Positions 33,101 through 43,500 of a stretch of 64,000 nt of DNA are shown piece by piece. Numbering within the stretch: the stretch's first letter is position 1; each line of letters starts with the position of its first letter. The position numbers and the translations under genes were made by a program. Under the pieces are notes generated by a model that ran no database searches, was not told where the DNA came from, and worked only from the letters and a program-made list of their open reading frames with translations. Origin of the DNA: Branchiostoma floridae (lineage: Eukaryota > Chordata > Leptocardii > Amphioxiformes > Branchiostomatidae); contig NC_049981.1 of assembly GCF_000003815.2 (NCBI RefSeq), forward strand, positions 28,794,917 to 28,858,916. Direction: 5' to 3'.

Positions 33101-36100
33101 TGTTTTTTCTCTTCTTAATAAATGACAACATTACAGGTAAGTAAGGTGTGTTTCCTTTTATAACAGGCCAGGTAAGACGCCGTACAGGTAATTAAGGTGT
33201 GTTTCCTTTTATAGCAGACCAGGTAAGACACCGTACAGGTGAGTAAGGTGTGTTTCCTTGACTACAGACTAGGTAAGACACCGTACAGGTGAGCAACGTG
33301 TATTTCCTTTCATTACAGACCAGGTAAGACACCGTACAGGTGAGTAACGTGTATTTCCTTTGAATACAGACCAGGTAAGACACCGTACAGGTGAGTAAGG
33401 TGTGTTTCCTTGAATACAGACTAGGTAAGACACCGTACAGGTGAGTAACGTGTATTTCCTTTGATTACAGACCAGGTAAGACACCGCGCAGATGAGTAAG
33501 GCGTCTTTCCTTTGCCTATAGACCAGATAGGGCATTATACAGGTAAGTAAGTTGCTTTACTCACCTGTTTAATACCTATCTGGTCTATAGGCAAAGGAAA
33601 GTTGCTTTACTCACCTGTATAATACCCTGTCTGGTCTATAGGCAAAGTAAAGACATCTTACTTACCAGTATAATGGCCTATCTGGTCTATAGGCAAAGGA
33701 AAGACATCTTACTCACCTGTTTAATGGCCTATCTGGTCTATAGGCAAAGGAAAGACACCTTATCCACCTGTATAATGGCCTATCTGGTATATAGACAAGG
33801 GAAAGACACCTTACTTACCTGTATAATGCCCCATCTGGTATATAGGCGAAGGAAAGACACCTAACTTACCTGTATAATACCCTATCTGGTCTACAGGCAA
33901 AGGAAAGTTGCTTTACTCACCTGCATAATACCCTATCTGGTCTATAGGCAAAGGAAAGACGCCTTACTCACCTGTATAATGGCCTATATGGTATATAGGC
34001 AAAGGAAAGACGCCTTACTCACCTGTGTAATACCCTATCTGGTCTATAGACAAAGGAAACACACCTTACTCACCTGTGCGGTGTCTTACCTGGTCTGTAA
34101 TGAAAGGAAATACACGTTACTCACCTGTATGGTGTCTTACCTGGTCTGTAATCAAAGGAAATACACGTTACTCACATGCACGGTGTCATACCTGGTCTGT
34201 TATAAAAAGAAACACACCTTACTTACCTGTACGGTGTCTTACATAGTCTGTAGTCAAGGAAACACACCTTACTCACCTGTACGGTGTCTTACCTGGTCTG
34301 TAATCAAAGGAAATACACGTTACTCACCTGTACGGTGTCTTACCTAGTCTATAGTCAAGGAAACACACCTTACTCACCTGTACGGTGTCTTACCTGGTCT
34401 GCTATAAAAGGAAACACACCTTACTCACCTATACGGCGTCTTACCTGGCCTGTTATAAAAGGAAACACACCTTACTTACCTGTATTGTTGTCATTTATTA
34501 AGAAGAGAAAAAAACAATTTGTTTGTAAATGTTAATAAAGGTACATTTTACAATTGAAATTTTCTACGTCATAACTAAATGTTATAAAACATTTCCTTTC
34601 TGTACTCAGAAGAGGAGCCCGCTTGTGCCATGTTCCAACATTTTATTAGGCTATTGATAGCATGTGGTCACATTTTACTGCACATAAATAATGCAATTAA
34701 TATTGTTTATGTGTCAACTTCTTCCAATACTTTAAAAATATTTAGGAAGTGAAACGAAATACATTTTTGTATTTGAAATAAGTTTGTACACACTGTAACA
34801 GATACTCATCTAATCAAATCCTCATTGTAACAATGTTTCTGTGACAAATAAAGATAAGAAAAGTCCAGTTTGGTGAAGAGTTATTATTATAATGTAAATA
34901 GTATTGTTAATAATAAATAGCTATGTTTTTCTAGTATTGGTTACCTGCCCCTATTCAGATTTATAACACTAATGTGTCTGAGCCTTTTGTACATTAATTG
35001 GGCACTGAGGTGAATCAATATCCAAATTTGCACTAAGTTCCTCAAACCTGGGTAATAATAGCACAGAAAAAATGACCACATTGTAAATATCAGTCAGATG
35101 ATAGCACTATGAAATGAAAATCTTGTTCAGAATTCACTCTAAAATGGTTGTATGAGAAGCTATGCTACAACAGTCCCTCCCGCGATACTTATAGAACAGT
35201 CCCGCAAGGAGGTCACATGACTAGTGCCCGCCATTTTGAATTGCTATAGTTAAAGTATGGTAGTATCGTCGCCGTACATTTTGACCAAAAACAGGGATTT
35301 AAAATGCTTGTGAAGCATGGAAACTCCGTACACATCAATGGGACACCATCTTGAACATGTTTGTGGCGGTATGTTTAGGTGTCGTTGCGCGACGGCCGAT
35401 ATTTTTGTGGATATAGTGGGCATTCGCTAAAAAGACATTTTGCTGGGCGTTCGCTAAAAAGACCATCGAGAATCGAAAACTTTGATTTATGTCACTTCGG
35501 GTCAATGGATTGACTTGAAACTCAGGATTAATACATGGGAGCACAACGTGGACATATTCCAAGCAAAAAAAATGAGATTCGTGCAGCGCGGACTTCTCTA
35601 GAGTGGGCGTTTGTGGGCATTCGCTAAAAAGACCCTCCCCAGTTGTTTGAGTAACTATTATATTGTGATAAAGGAGTTAATAGAAGATTTTCTGCTGACC
35701 TGCTGTAGATTGATTGTACAAATTTACTATTGATATTTTGGCATGAACCCCACCTATTGTTAGACTACTCCATGTTTGATCATAGTGTAGTAACAGACTG
35801 TACATATTCCTTAAGGTTTCCCAGTATTTTGACAAATGTACTACATGTATTTGTCTTTCCTGACTGTTCCACTGCCCATGTACTGCATGTTAAGTTACAC
35901 ATGTAATTCGTCCAGACACACCAGTATATGTTATCCCTCCATGTGCAATAGTACTCGACTGTACAAACACTAGTCTTAGTGGTTGACAAATGTACCTTTG
36001 TTGTTGTTGTTCTTAATAAAATAAAATAAAAAAAAGATTTCTGCTGACCTAAGCCAATCCTGGGGACTGCCTTCTCCTTGAAGGGGAAGTTCTGCAGGCC

Positions 36101-37638
36101 TGTGACGGTGTTGATGGGGAACTTGGTGCTGTTGATCCCGATGGCGTTAACGGGCATGTGGTGCTTGAAGATCCTCTCGCGCTGGGCGGTACCGGGCGTG
36201 CTGAGGTTCCATCGGGGACTGGACACGAACCCCGTGTCGTGTACCGCACAGATGGGGATGTCGTTCAGACCTGTCAGGCGTAAAAAAAAACATTTATATT
36301 TCTGTTAAAATCACAGAGCCGACTAATCATTAAAGAAGTGGGACTTTTCATCAGCCACTGCCTCCAAAGGAGAAGTCAAACCACCCAGTAAAGAATGTAG
36401 AAGCATGTACATAGATAGCTGACGTGTGTGTATATAGAATAGACACTTGTTACTTTTTACTGTCTGTATCATTGCAATTAGCCTACGGGCATGGATTTGC
36501 AAATAAATATATCATATAATTCCAGTGAAACATGTACAACTTACCACCTGCACATATGCGGTACACCCAACCATTGTGGCCACTTTTGTGGTCCCCTGGA
36601 TAATTTTTCCCACAGACACAAACATTTAACAATGCTGGCTATAATGACAACCTGGCCACACAGACTAGATTTGAGTGGCACCCTGAGTGTACTCTCCAAG
36701 CAGAGGTTAGGCTCCGGCTGTTTTTTTNNNNNNNNNNNNNNNNNNNNNNNNNNNNNNNNNNNNNNNNNNNNNNNNNNNNNNNNNNNNNNNNNNNNNNNNN
36801 NNNNNNNNNNNNNNNNNNNNNNNNNNNGCCCAGCGTATCGAACAGCCTGGTAAACGGCTATAATGTGCTGAAGTGATTAGGTTTATGGGGGATTGAAAAT
36901 TGCGACTGCTTGCAGAGGTTAGGCCGGACACAACGAAAAAAAATGACAAAATAGAAAGCCCGATAAAAACGACTAAAAAAACAGCCGGAGCCTAACCTCT
37001 GCTTGGAGAGCACCCTGAGTGGTCTTCTTGAGCAGTTTTGACTGTATGTTGATATTTCTTTTGAAAAGGAGATCATATGGCTTTGACAAGTTTTATATCA
37101 GGCCCATCAAACTTCACCTGTATAGAACAGGGGCAATGGAGACAAGAGCCTTTGATCTACTCCCAAGATGACATGAGTGGGTTGTTATTTCCGTTGAAAA
37201 CTTGGTAAGTTAACTTTGCATATGTGAGAAAATTTCATTTTGAAACGAAATGTGATCCATTATTTCGATGATAACTGATATTCATAAGAACCACCAAAGT
37301 ATGGTATTCCATGTACTAATGATTGATAAAAACATAATTTCAAATCTTATTGTAATTAAAAGAAGAAGAAAAGCCGTACCCTTGATATGCCTGACCCTGA
37401 CGGGATGTGGGTTGTGTCTGGAGAAAAACGAACTTCTGCTGAGTTCTCCAAACCGCGATCCCGGCGAGGTGGCGGGGCGCGAGGCTGGCCAGCTGTGGGC
37501 GGGGCTCGGGGTGGGCCGCTTGTACTGGTGCCTGTCGTGAGTCGTCGACTTCAGGTGTTTGACGGAAGTGTCGAACGGTCCTCCGATCGTCCCACGGACC
37601 AGGAGGGGCTCGTTACCGGTCGGCGTGAACACGGGCAT
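27184..37638 (-). CDS. C4orf17: C4orf17 orthologue, function unknown
   Basis: Six coding exons in transcript order: 37638-37380, 36270-36049, 29930-29665, 28945-28864, 27889-27671, 27452-27184 (stop TAG). All junctions are GT-AG with consistent phases (1,1,0,1,1); 438 aa (human about 359). Two blocks support the assignment: SRHNPHPVRVRHIKGLND followed by IPIC across exons 1-2, matching the conserved N-terminal motif of vertebrate C4orf17, and EMLCQILQTDSIQAVQQWLV in exon 4, matching its central helix. The rest is polar and probably disordered: exon 3 has SRQASRQGSRQGGR, and exon 6 is proline/threonine-rich. The start ATG follows a likely acceptor (TTTTTCCCTACAG) by one base, so an upstream non-coding exon is expected. 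Vertebrate C4orf17 is uncharacterised; I assign no function. Intron 2 contains the giant palindrome and two retroelement insertions. Confidence 0.88.
28127..28380. mobile_element. 254-bp MITE with perfect 9-bp TSD
   Basis: Ends AGCACGTCACCGGAACGTAC and its exact complement are identical for at least 29 bp. It is flanked by GTTAGGGTG (28118-28126, 28381-28389). Non-coding. It lies in the C4orf17 intron between exons 4 and 5. Confidence 0.88.
28464..28804. mobile_element. hAT-type MITE, copy 2 (inverted)
   Basis: Same 341-bp length as 22159-22499 in reverse orientation; left terminus mutated to CATGGCTCTAGCC. No clear 8-bp duplication remains. It lies in the C4orf17 intron between exons 4 and 5, ending 60 bp from exon 4. 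Confidence 0.88.
28965..29055 (-). mobile_element. LINE/SINE 3' tail ending near the C4orf17 exon 4 acceptor
   Basis: On the minus strand the sequence ends GTGCAATAAACTTGACTTGA, that is AATAAA followed by an ACTTG pentamer tail, typical of retroposon 3' ends. A diverged relative is near 23205-23265. The tail stops about 20 bp before the exon 4 acceptor. Confidence 0.5.
29439..29618. mobile_element. 180-bp MITE with TA duplication (mariner-like), copy 2
   Basis: Same termini and length as 8985-9164, flanked by TA (29437-29438, 29619-29620), with internal ACCGCGAA repeats. It lies 46 bp downstream of C4orf17 exon 3 on the minus strand. Confidence 0.8.
30008..31926. repeat. Direct duplication, one copy interrupted by a LINE
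   Basis: 30008-30274 and 31057-31926 share long near-identical runs (GCCCTACATTCTACATTGAT; ACTAGCATTTACATATGC; CAGCAACTATAAGAAACTCC). The second copy is split at 31243-31848 by a LINE fragment that the first lacks. A short block GTATGACAGGTAATAACA also recurs at 31030 and 31926, indicating further rearrangement. Confidence 0.75.
31243..31848 (+). mobile_element. 5'-truncated non-LTR retrotransposon (CR1/L2-like) 3' end
   Basis: About 160 codons are open to a stop at 31724 and encode a C-terminal reverse-transcriptase tail with a C-x2-C...H-x4-C knuckle (ICQFCSLGKVEDEVHLTMDC). A short 3' UTR follows, with AATAAA at 31827-31832 and an ATTC-repeat end. A relative lies at 54148-54540. Pre- and post-insertion sites can be compared within the window (30008-30274 versus this copy). 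Confidence 0.8.
31978..35639. mobile_element. Giant foldback (palindromic) element, 3.66 kb, 9-bp TSD
   Basis: The sequence reads almost the same on both strands: a left arm from 31978 to about 33552, an axis near 33554, and a right arm to 35639. The outer 1.15 kb of each arm differ at only scattered positions. Flanks are CAGTTGTTT on both sides (31969-31977, 35640-35648). The motif TCTTTTTAGCGAA(T/C)GCCCA occurs three times near each end. The core (33132-34488) is a 51-bp minisatellite. There is no transposase-like frame. Long inverted repeats, repeats within the arms and a 9-bp duplication fit a Foldback- or MULE-like non-autonomous transposon. It lies in C4orf17 intron 2. Confidence 0.85.
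33132..34488. repeat. 51-bp minisatellite with splice-site-like units, inverted at its centre
   Basis: About 26 units of 51 bp, roughly 8 left of the axis and 18 right of it, in opposite orientation. Read outward-in on the left (plus) or on the right (minus), each unit contains CAG|GTGAGT, then TTTCCTTTG...ACAG or TATAG, then about 21 bp such as ACCAGATAGGCCATTATACAG in segments, returning to GTGAGT. Because 51 is a multiple of three, 17-residue repeats appear in open frames; these are not evidence of coding. Confidence 0.85.
35702..36033 (+). mobile_element. Short retroposon with A-rich tail and long TSD
   Basis: 332 bp ending in AATAAAATAAAATAAA and an A run. It is flanked by AAGATTTTCTGCTGACCT (35684-35701) and AAGATTTCTGCTGACCT (36034-36050), a 17-18 bp duplication with one indel. 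The right TSD overlaps the C4orf17 exon 2 donor (exon ends at 36049). Long TSD plus A tail indicate LINE-mediated insertion; internal identity unknown. Confidence 0.75.
36690..37010. mobile_element. MITE interrupted by an assembly gap
   Basis: Inverted ends CTCTCCAAGCAGAGGTTAGG and its complement at 36692-36720 and 36980-37010 match over about 28 bp. They are flanked by CACCCTGAGTG on both sides (36679-36689, 37011-37021). The exact terminus is ambiguous by a few bases. It lies in C4orf17 intron 1. Confidence 0.75.
36728..36827. other. Assembly gap (100 N)
   Basis: Exactly 100 N inside the MITE at 36690-37010; foldback structure probably stopped assembly. Confidence 0.99.
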
Positions 37639-39958
37639 GCTGTAGGGAAAAAGGAGGCAGAAAGAAAGGTCTCAGTCTCACTTTTTTCATAGATTAAAAC
37701 CCAGAACGTCGAAGGCGTCGTTCGTCTTTCGTCGTCCGATTTTTTCTCACACAGTTGAATTGCGTACGCGCTGAACGTCAACATTTAACTGAATGAGAGA
37801 AAAATGATGACACGACCAAATAAATTTCCAGTGGTCAAAACGCTCATTGACGTTGCCTATTGTAGTTCGCTCTGATTGAAACCTTTTTCTGTACAGATCG
37901 CCATACGTACTTTACAGTCCGACCATTTTTCCTTGAACAATCCGTTTCTTTGTCGAACTGATGACTGAAGCAGGAAAATGAAAACATGGTGGGGTACTAC
38001 TGCTGCCTCCGATACAATATTGTGAAAGTTCCTACCAACCATATCCTATAGTTGTTTTGAAAAGAAACTCTAACGTACTTCCGAGAGCAGCTCAATGGCC
38101 ATTCAAGTTGCCGCAGCTGAATATTAAATCGCAAAGCCAAATGTTATCATCTCAACAATGAGAACAAACGCCATTATAAGAGCCGCATTTGATACGCAAC
38201 GTCTTTTCACTCGATTGTTTCGGATCTAAATATTTCGTATCAAGAGGCCCTCCGTTACATGGAGTCAGATGCAACAAGAGGACACGCTTAGCGTGCTGTG
38301 ACGTCTAGCGGAAAGTGGTCTTACGTTTTGTCCTGTCGTCGCATGGCAAACTCACGGTGAAATACAATTCCCAGTCACGAAGATCGCTGCTCTAACGCGG
38401 CTACAACTTTCCCTGGGCTCTACATTTGGCCAAGTCAGAGTCGACGCCCGCTCGCTAACGTCGCAAATGTTTGTCTCCATGGCGACACGCCCCAGCTGTC
38501 CGACGTCCTACCTGGGTGTCCCAATCTGATGTGTGTCCGAAAAACACCGGGCTATTCATCAAGGGCCGCTTCCTTTCTTAAGGGTGCCCGCATTGACGGC
38601 TGGATTAGGCACTGTGCATACCACGAGTGGAGCGACAAACACCGGTATATGTCTGCATGGCAACAAACACCCCTATCATCCCGCTGTTGGGCATGGCGGA
38701 ATATGTGCGTCGATTTAATCACGACTGTTTCATTGTTGCCCGACAGGTGGGTTACAGGTACCGACAGCTACGTCATGGCAGTCAATTCCGACAATCAATC
38801 AGTACTTTTTAAAAGAAAAAAAAATGACTCGACAACTTGGTAGAGATAACAAGACGATAGGTCCTACTTAAGAATGTAAAATCCCTTGCTTTTGACGTTT
38901 CCTTAATATCGATATTTATACGAAGAGTGGTATGATTTATAATGGTCGGTTCTCGTCGCCAAGACCCGCCCTCTGCAAATATCGAGTTACCAAGGGACAC
39001 ATGTCGTGTGTACCCACCGTTTATATAGTAAACTGTCTTATCCTTCTATTGGCCTTAATTAGTCCGGTCTGGAGAGCAACGTCGTGCGAGTAGGTAGCCA
39101 ATGATAGTACTGTATCCGTATCCATATAGCCAGTCTTTCAGTATAACGCACCAGCTATGCAGGAACCCAGCACCGCAACAGCTGGACATATTACACTGCA
39201 CAACCCGTCACACCTAACCTCTGCACATCTCGCTGCAAATGTTGTTTGAAGCTTTCTACACTGCCTAGTGAGAATGCTTCTCTTGTACTTAGTGACCCTT
39301 AGTGGCAACGAGCTCCACTCCATGATACGTCTTAGGAAGTCGACATTCCTTTACCTAAATAAATAACGTTGCGGCTCTTTATTAAACTAACGTATCATGG
39401 CCTCATAAGATACAGGTACAGCTATTGTCACCTGGCTTTTACCGATTTGATGGTCAATTATTGAAACATCGCACTGTCCATTTAGCACCCAATATCCATG
39501 AAATCACTCGTCATTCCTCCACACGACACACCCTTTGTTGGTTTTGCCTCTGTCTGGTTGTATGCAGAGGTGTCCGTGTGTGTAGCTGTGTTTGGTAGAT
39601 ATATTTATTTTGACGTACAACGTTCAGCATCGAGTGACATGCTCCTGTATTCAAATTTGCCTAACACGTCCTTTCAAGGGGCGGTATTAAACATAGATGC
39701 CACATCAGGGGACATCGACAATAAAATTAGTTTGTACGGTTCCGTAGAATAGGAAAAGAAAGGTAGTTTCTGATTCTTTTTCTTGGGTCTAGCATTTATG
39801 CCAGGGCACGCAAAGATGCAACGTCAAAGAGACGAAAAATCTTAAGAGAGAAAACTACGCGTTCCAAGAGGTAGTTTAGAAACACACTGGTGAGTTGGCT
39901 GATTATCATGATATCACATGATAAACAGAATTATGATATAAGACGAAGTGGTACACAT

Positions 39959-39988
39959 CAAGGAGGTTGACAAAACTTAACCTCCTTG
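39959..39988. repeat. Nano-palindrome, 30 bp, with 7-bp direct repeats
   Basis: Arms CAAGGAGGTT and AACCTCCTTG, flanked by TACACAT (39952-39958, 39989-39995); the repeat can be extended to GTACACATCA depending on where the terminus is drawn. Third copy of the 5191/23108 type. Confidence 0.7.
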
Positions 39989-40440
39989 TACACATCAAAC
40001 GTCAGTGCTGTTAGGGCCACACAAACATCAACGTCACAAAAAGGTTACGTCACGCCACGTCACAACTTTTCGGGTACCTCTTCGGATTCCGGTCCTTTGA
40101 GACTGGTCTCATCTCCACTTTCCCTGTCATCTTTCACTTTTCTTTCACACCTGCTGAAGAAAATCACTGGTGAGCACGTTAACAGGTGACTAAAAACCCG
40201 ACACACACCTACTCTTCTCATGTACTCAAGTAAGCGGAAATGACGTAAGCAAAACGAAAAAGTTTCTGAAACCTTACAGAGCGGATATACTAGTAGTTAA
40301 CGTTACATCTAGTCTAGATATGCGTAGAGTGAAATGTTTTCATCTTGACATAAAGTACTACAACCCAGCTGTATTAAGAAATGCATTTGATAGCTTTGTG
40401 GTGGGGAGTGAAGTAAGGTAAAGCAGTTACTCATCGAGGT

Positions 40441-40560
40441 GGCTTGGTAGTGAAGCATGATGCTTTGGCTAGCTTTTTTTGGCCAAGCCCACCGGGTCTC
40501 TCCTACTCTTTTCGATAAGTGTGTTGGGTTCTTTTACGTGGGGATTGCAAAACGATATAA
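40441..40560 (-). repeat. SINE-like dispersed repeat
   Basis: On the minus strand it contains CACGTAAAAGAACCCAACAC followed by CTTATCGAAAAGAGTAGGAG. Related CACGTTAAA motifs occur at 26258 and 63691. Boundaries and family are uncertain. Confidence 0.35.
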
Positions 40561-43500
40561 ACACACATCTGATGTTACATGTACAGTTCGTTATTTTTTC
40601 GTTAGGTTTGTCTCTTAACCTGCCTGTTTATAGCAACGTTGTAACGACGGCTCAAATCAAGAGGGGTGGTGACGCATCGCCGTGGGTCACGCGGAGCTGA
40701 CAAAATATTTGCGTACCGATTCGGCACACCTCCCATCACAGGCCACTGCGAATCTGTGGTGTAGCCGGACCTCCCGGACATTAAGGAGTTTGCCCAGCCC
40801 CATTTAACTCTTTAAGTCGCAGTTGACCGGGATATGGGATGGGAAAGGGTCTCGGTCCATTTACTATGATAACAAGAAGTACAAGGCAACATTACAGTCT
40901 CAGTCGTGGAAGACTTGCAAAGATAACGATAATTGTTACAACTATGTTGACCCTGGAGACTTTTAATTGACTCCTTTTATAATTACTTTTCCATGATCCA
41001 GATACAGGTAATGTTTGGCACCGGAAATGAGTATAAAAGACAGCAGAAAACTTCCCCGGGCGTCTTTCAAGTTCAATATTGATGTTGAAAGTCAACTTTT
41101 TAGTTCTACCCCGGGGACAGAAATCTATTGTTTTAAAAGAAGAAGAAAAGTGTTCGGGTATCCGATAAAGGCATTAAAGAGGGAATAGCACCTTCAGTTT
41201 TGTAAATAATACATGTACAGTCTTGTAATTTTGATTTTGGAGCTCTCGACAGTGCCGCAGTTTTTCATACCCCAAAGTTTAAAGTGCGCTTTGATCAACA
41301 TGTTGTAAAAGCACGTTAGAATACATCAGGACGTGTATATTTCTATGATTCTGCGCACGAAGCGCGACACGAAATGAACCAGTCCGCGGGTTCCCCCACC
41401 TTTGGACTCCTACAAGTTTGACATGTTTGCGTTTCCAAGCAAGCGACTTCTGTCAGCAGAACCGCCACTTCAAACCAGTTCAAACACAGAAGGTCAGCAA
41501 TGGTGAACCGACTTCAATTCATCACCAGCAAAACACTCACCTTACCTCATAAAGATTCTCGCTTTTTTCCAAGTTTCAGATTTTGGTAGCATTGACAATG
41601 GCAAGAAGAAGACTTTGCCCTTCCGACAGAAATGTTACAACATAATGGTAACGCCGCATGTCCCGGTGCTACTAAATCAACTACTGTATCTAACAACCAC
41701 TTTATCTAGACCAAACAAGCTAAAAGTCAATACATTACTACATTTATGGTAGTCATAAGCATGAGTCCGGTGTTTCCTACGCTTTTCACAAGCCCGATGT
41801 AGGACTGAAAAGGTTTAACTTTGCCTCTACCGTCTGGGAGCCGTAATTGTATGGGCCTGTCTCTTTGTGATTGACCGTGATTCCACAGAACAGTATGGTA
41901 GGTTGGCAGACTGTTTACCTCAACCGATCGGTCAATATTTGTCCATTTCTGCCCTTCTCGGATTGGTTTTGGGGCTATGTCATCTTTTCAACATCCAGGG
42001 CATTTGTAACCACGTAGATTTTCAATTTGGAACATTTCCAAAACGTTAATCATACATTCATACCAAACATGCAACTGTTTCCTTAGTGATATATGTTTAG
42101 AATGCATCTCCTGTCGACTTGTCGGAAGTCATGTTGTACCTTTGCTTTAGTTGGGGTTGCTGGGGTTGTAAAATTCGGCTGAAATGGTTAAAAATGGGTC
42201 CATTTGGATCAAAATTGGATTTTCCACTGTTTTTCCCCGCCTCAAGTTTCAGCTGGATATGACGATATATTAGGTGTAGGTAGGGACGAAGCCATTTTAC
42301 TCAAAACCAAGATTAAAGTCTATGATGTTTAAAAGTTATGAAAACACACATCTATAAATTGTCGATTTATCATGCGTCACTATAGGTCGTCTTCATAACG
42401 CGCAAAGAGCCAAGTCCGTGTGGCCTGTCACTAATTGCTCAGTGTTTACCTTCCCTTTCACTGTGAATAAAAGCTTCCCCCGGCTTTAGGGAATGTTTGT
42501 GGTTTCAGCAGGTGTGGAAGGAATAAAACTGTCTGGGCTAAAAATTTAAAAAGAAATACGTATGATATGAAATACAAATGCAAGTGTTGTAATTCATTTT
42601 GCTGCAGTGGCTGCAGATCTTTTATTTGAATTGCAATAAGAACCTAACTTTTGCTGTTGTCTCTGAAACGCAATTGGTGTAACAATTCATCTTGTCTGAC
42701 TCTTTGTGGCAACAATTTTGGTTTAGGAATCCCAGGGGGTACAATCAGTGAACGTTTCTTGCGGTTCACCGTTCCATTTTCTTGGAACTTATCTCGGCTA
42801 TACACATTTTGCAATGCTATGCAAAACTTGGCGTTAGAAATTAGCTGTAGTGTGGGTAAAAAAATCCGCAACTTATCCCGTCTTGGCATGGAACAGTCCA
42901 ACAGCCTGACTTGGAAGGACATATCGTTTGACTGTGACGTAAGACGACGTAATGGGGAAGTCAAGTGTGTCCATATACAGTAACCAAGCGGGCGGGCGTT
43001 CCGCTTAAACTGTGGACACGCTCGTTGCACTCAAGGGAACATGAACCTCAAGTACATGACTTCTCGGGGTTCAAGTTCATCTCACAGTTCATCTGAAATC
43101 TGGCGGAAAAATGCAAATAATAGACGATGTATCGCGTGTGCTTTTTTATATGAAAACAGAACAATGGGAGTAATGAAAAGTATACCCACTTGTTAAAAAT
43201 TCAATCAATTGGCAAAGTATCGTGTGTTCTTTTCGTTGCTTTGTTTTTCTTTGTCTTAAACCCATTGAAAACATAACTAAACCCTAAACTAAACATGTTG
43301 CTTGTAGATACGCCCTAAATGACATAGCCTATTATAATATCTTGTGTACATGGGAGCGTACGTACCTACTCAGTCTCAAATATTAAACAGAACTCAAGCC
43401 CCCTCACACTAATTGGATTTGTGTCGTTTTGCCTTGATATCCCGAGGTCTAGTGTTTGTTTCCCACGCGATTCAAGAGAGATTGTGCGACAGCTGGCTGG

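Noticed and set aside
33132-34488. Could the regular array be a CRISPR
   Set aside because: The units are contiguous with no unique spacers, the array is inverted at its centre, and the context is an animal intron.
33192-34535. Long frames made of 17-residue repeats on both strands
   Set aside because: They follow from a 51-bp tandem unit (a multiple of three) without stops; the symmetry on both strands and the non-coding arms argue against a protein.
42644-43030. Overlapping antiparallel frames of 128 and 110 codons
   Set aside because: No recognisable domain, no clear splice or promoter context, and complementary frames of this length arise by chance in 64 kb. Not called as a gene.
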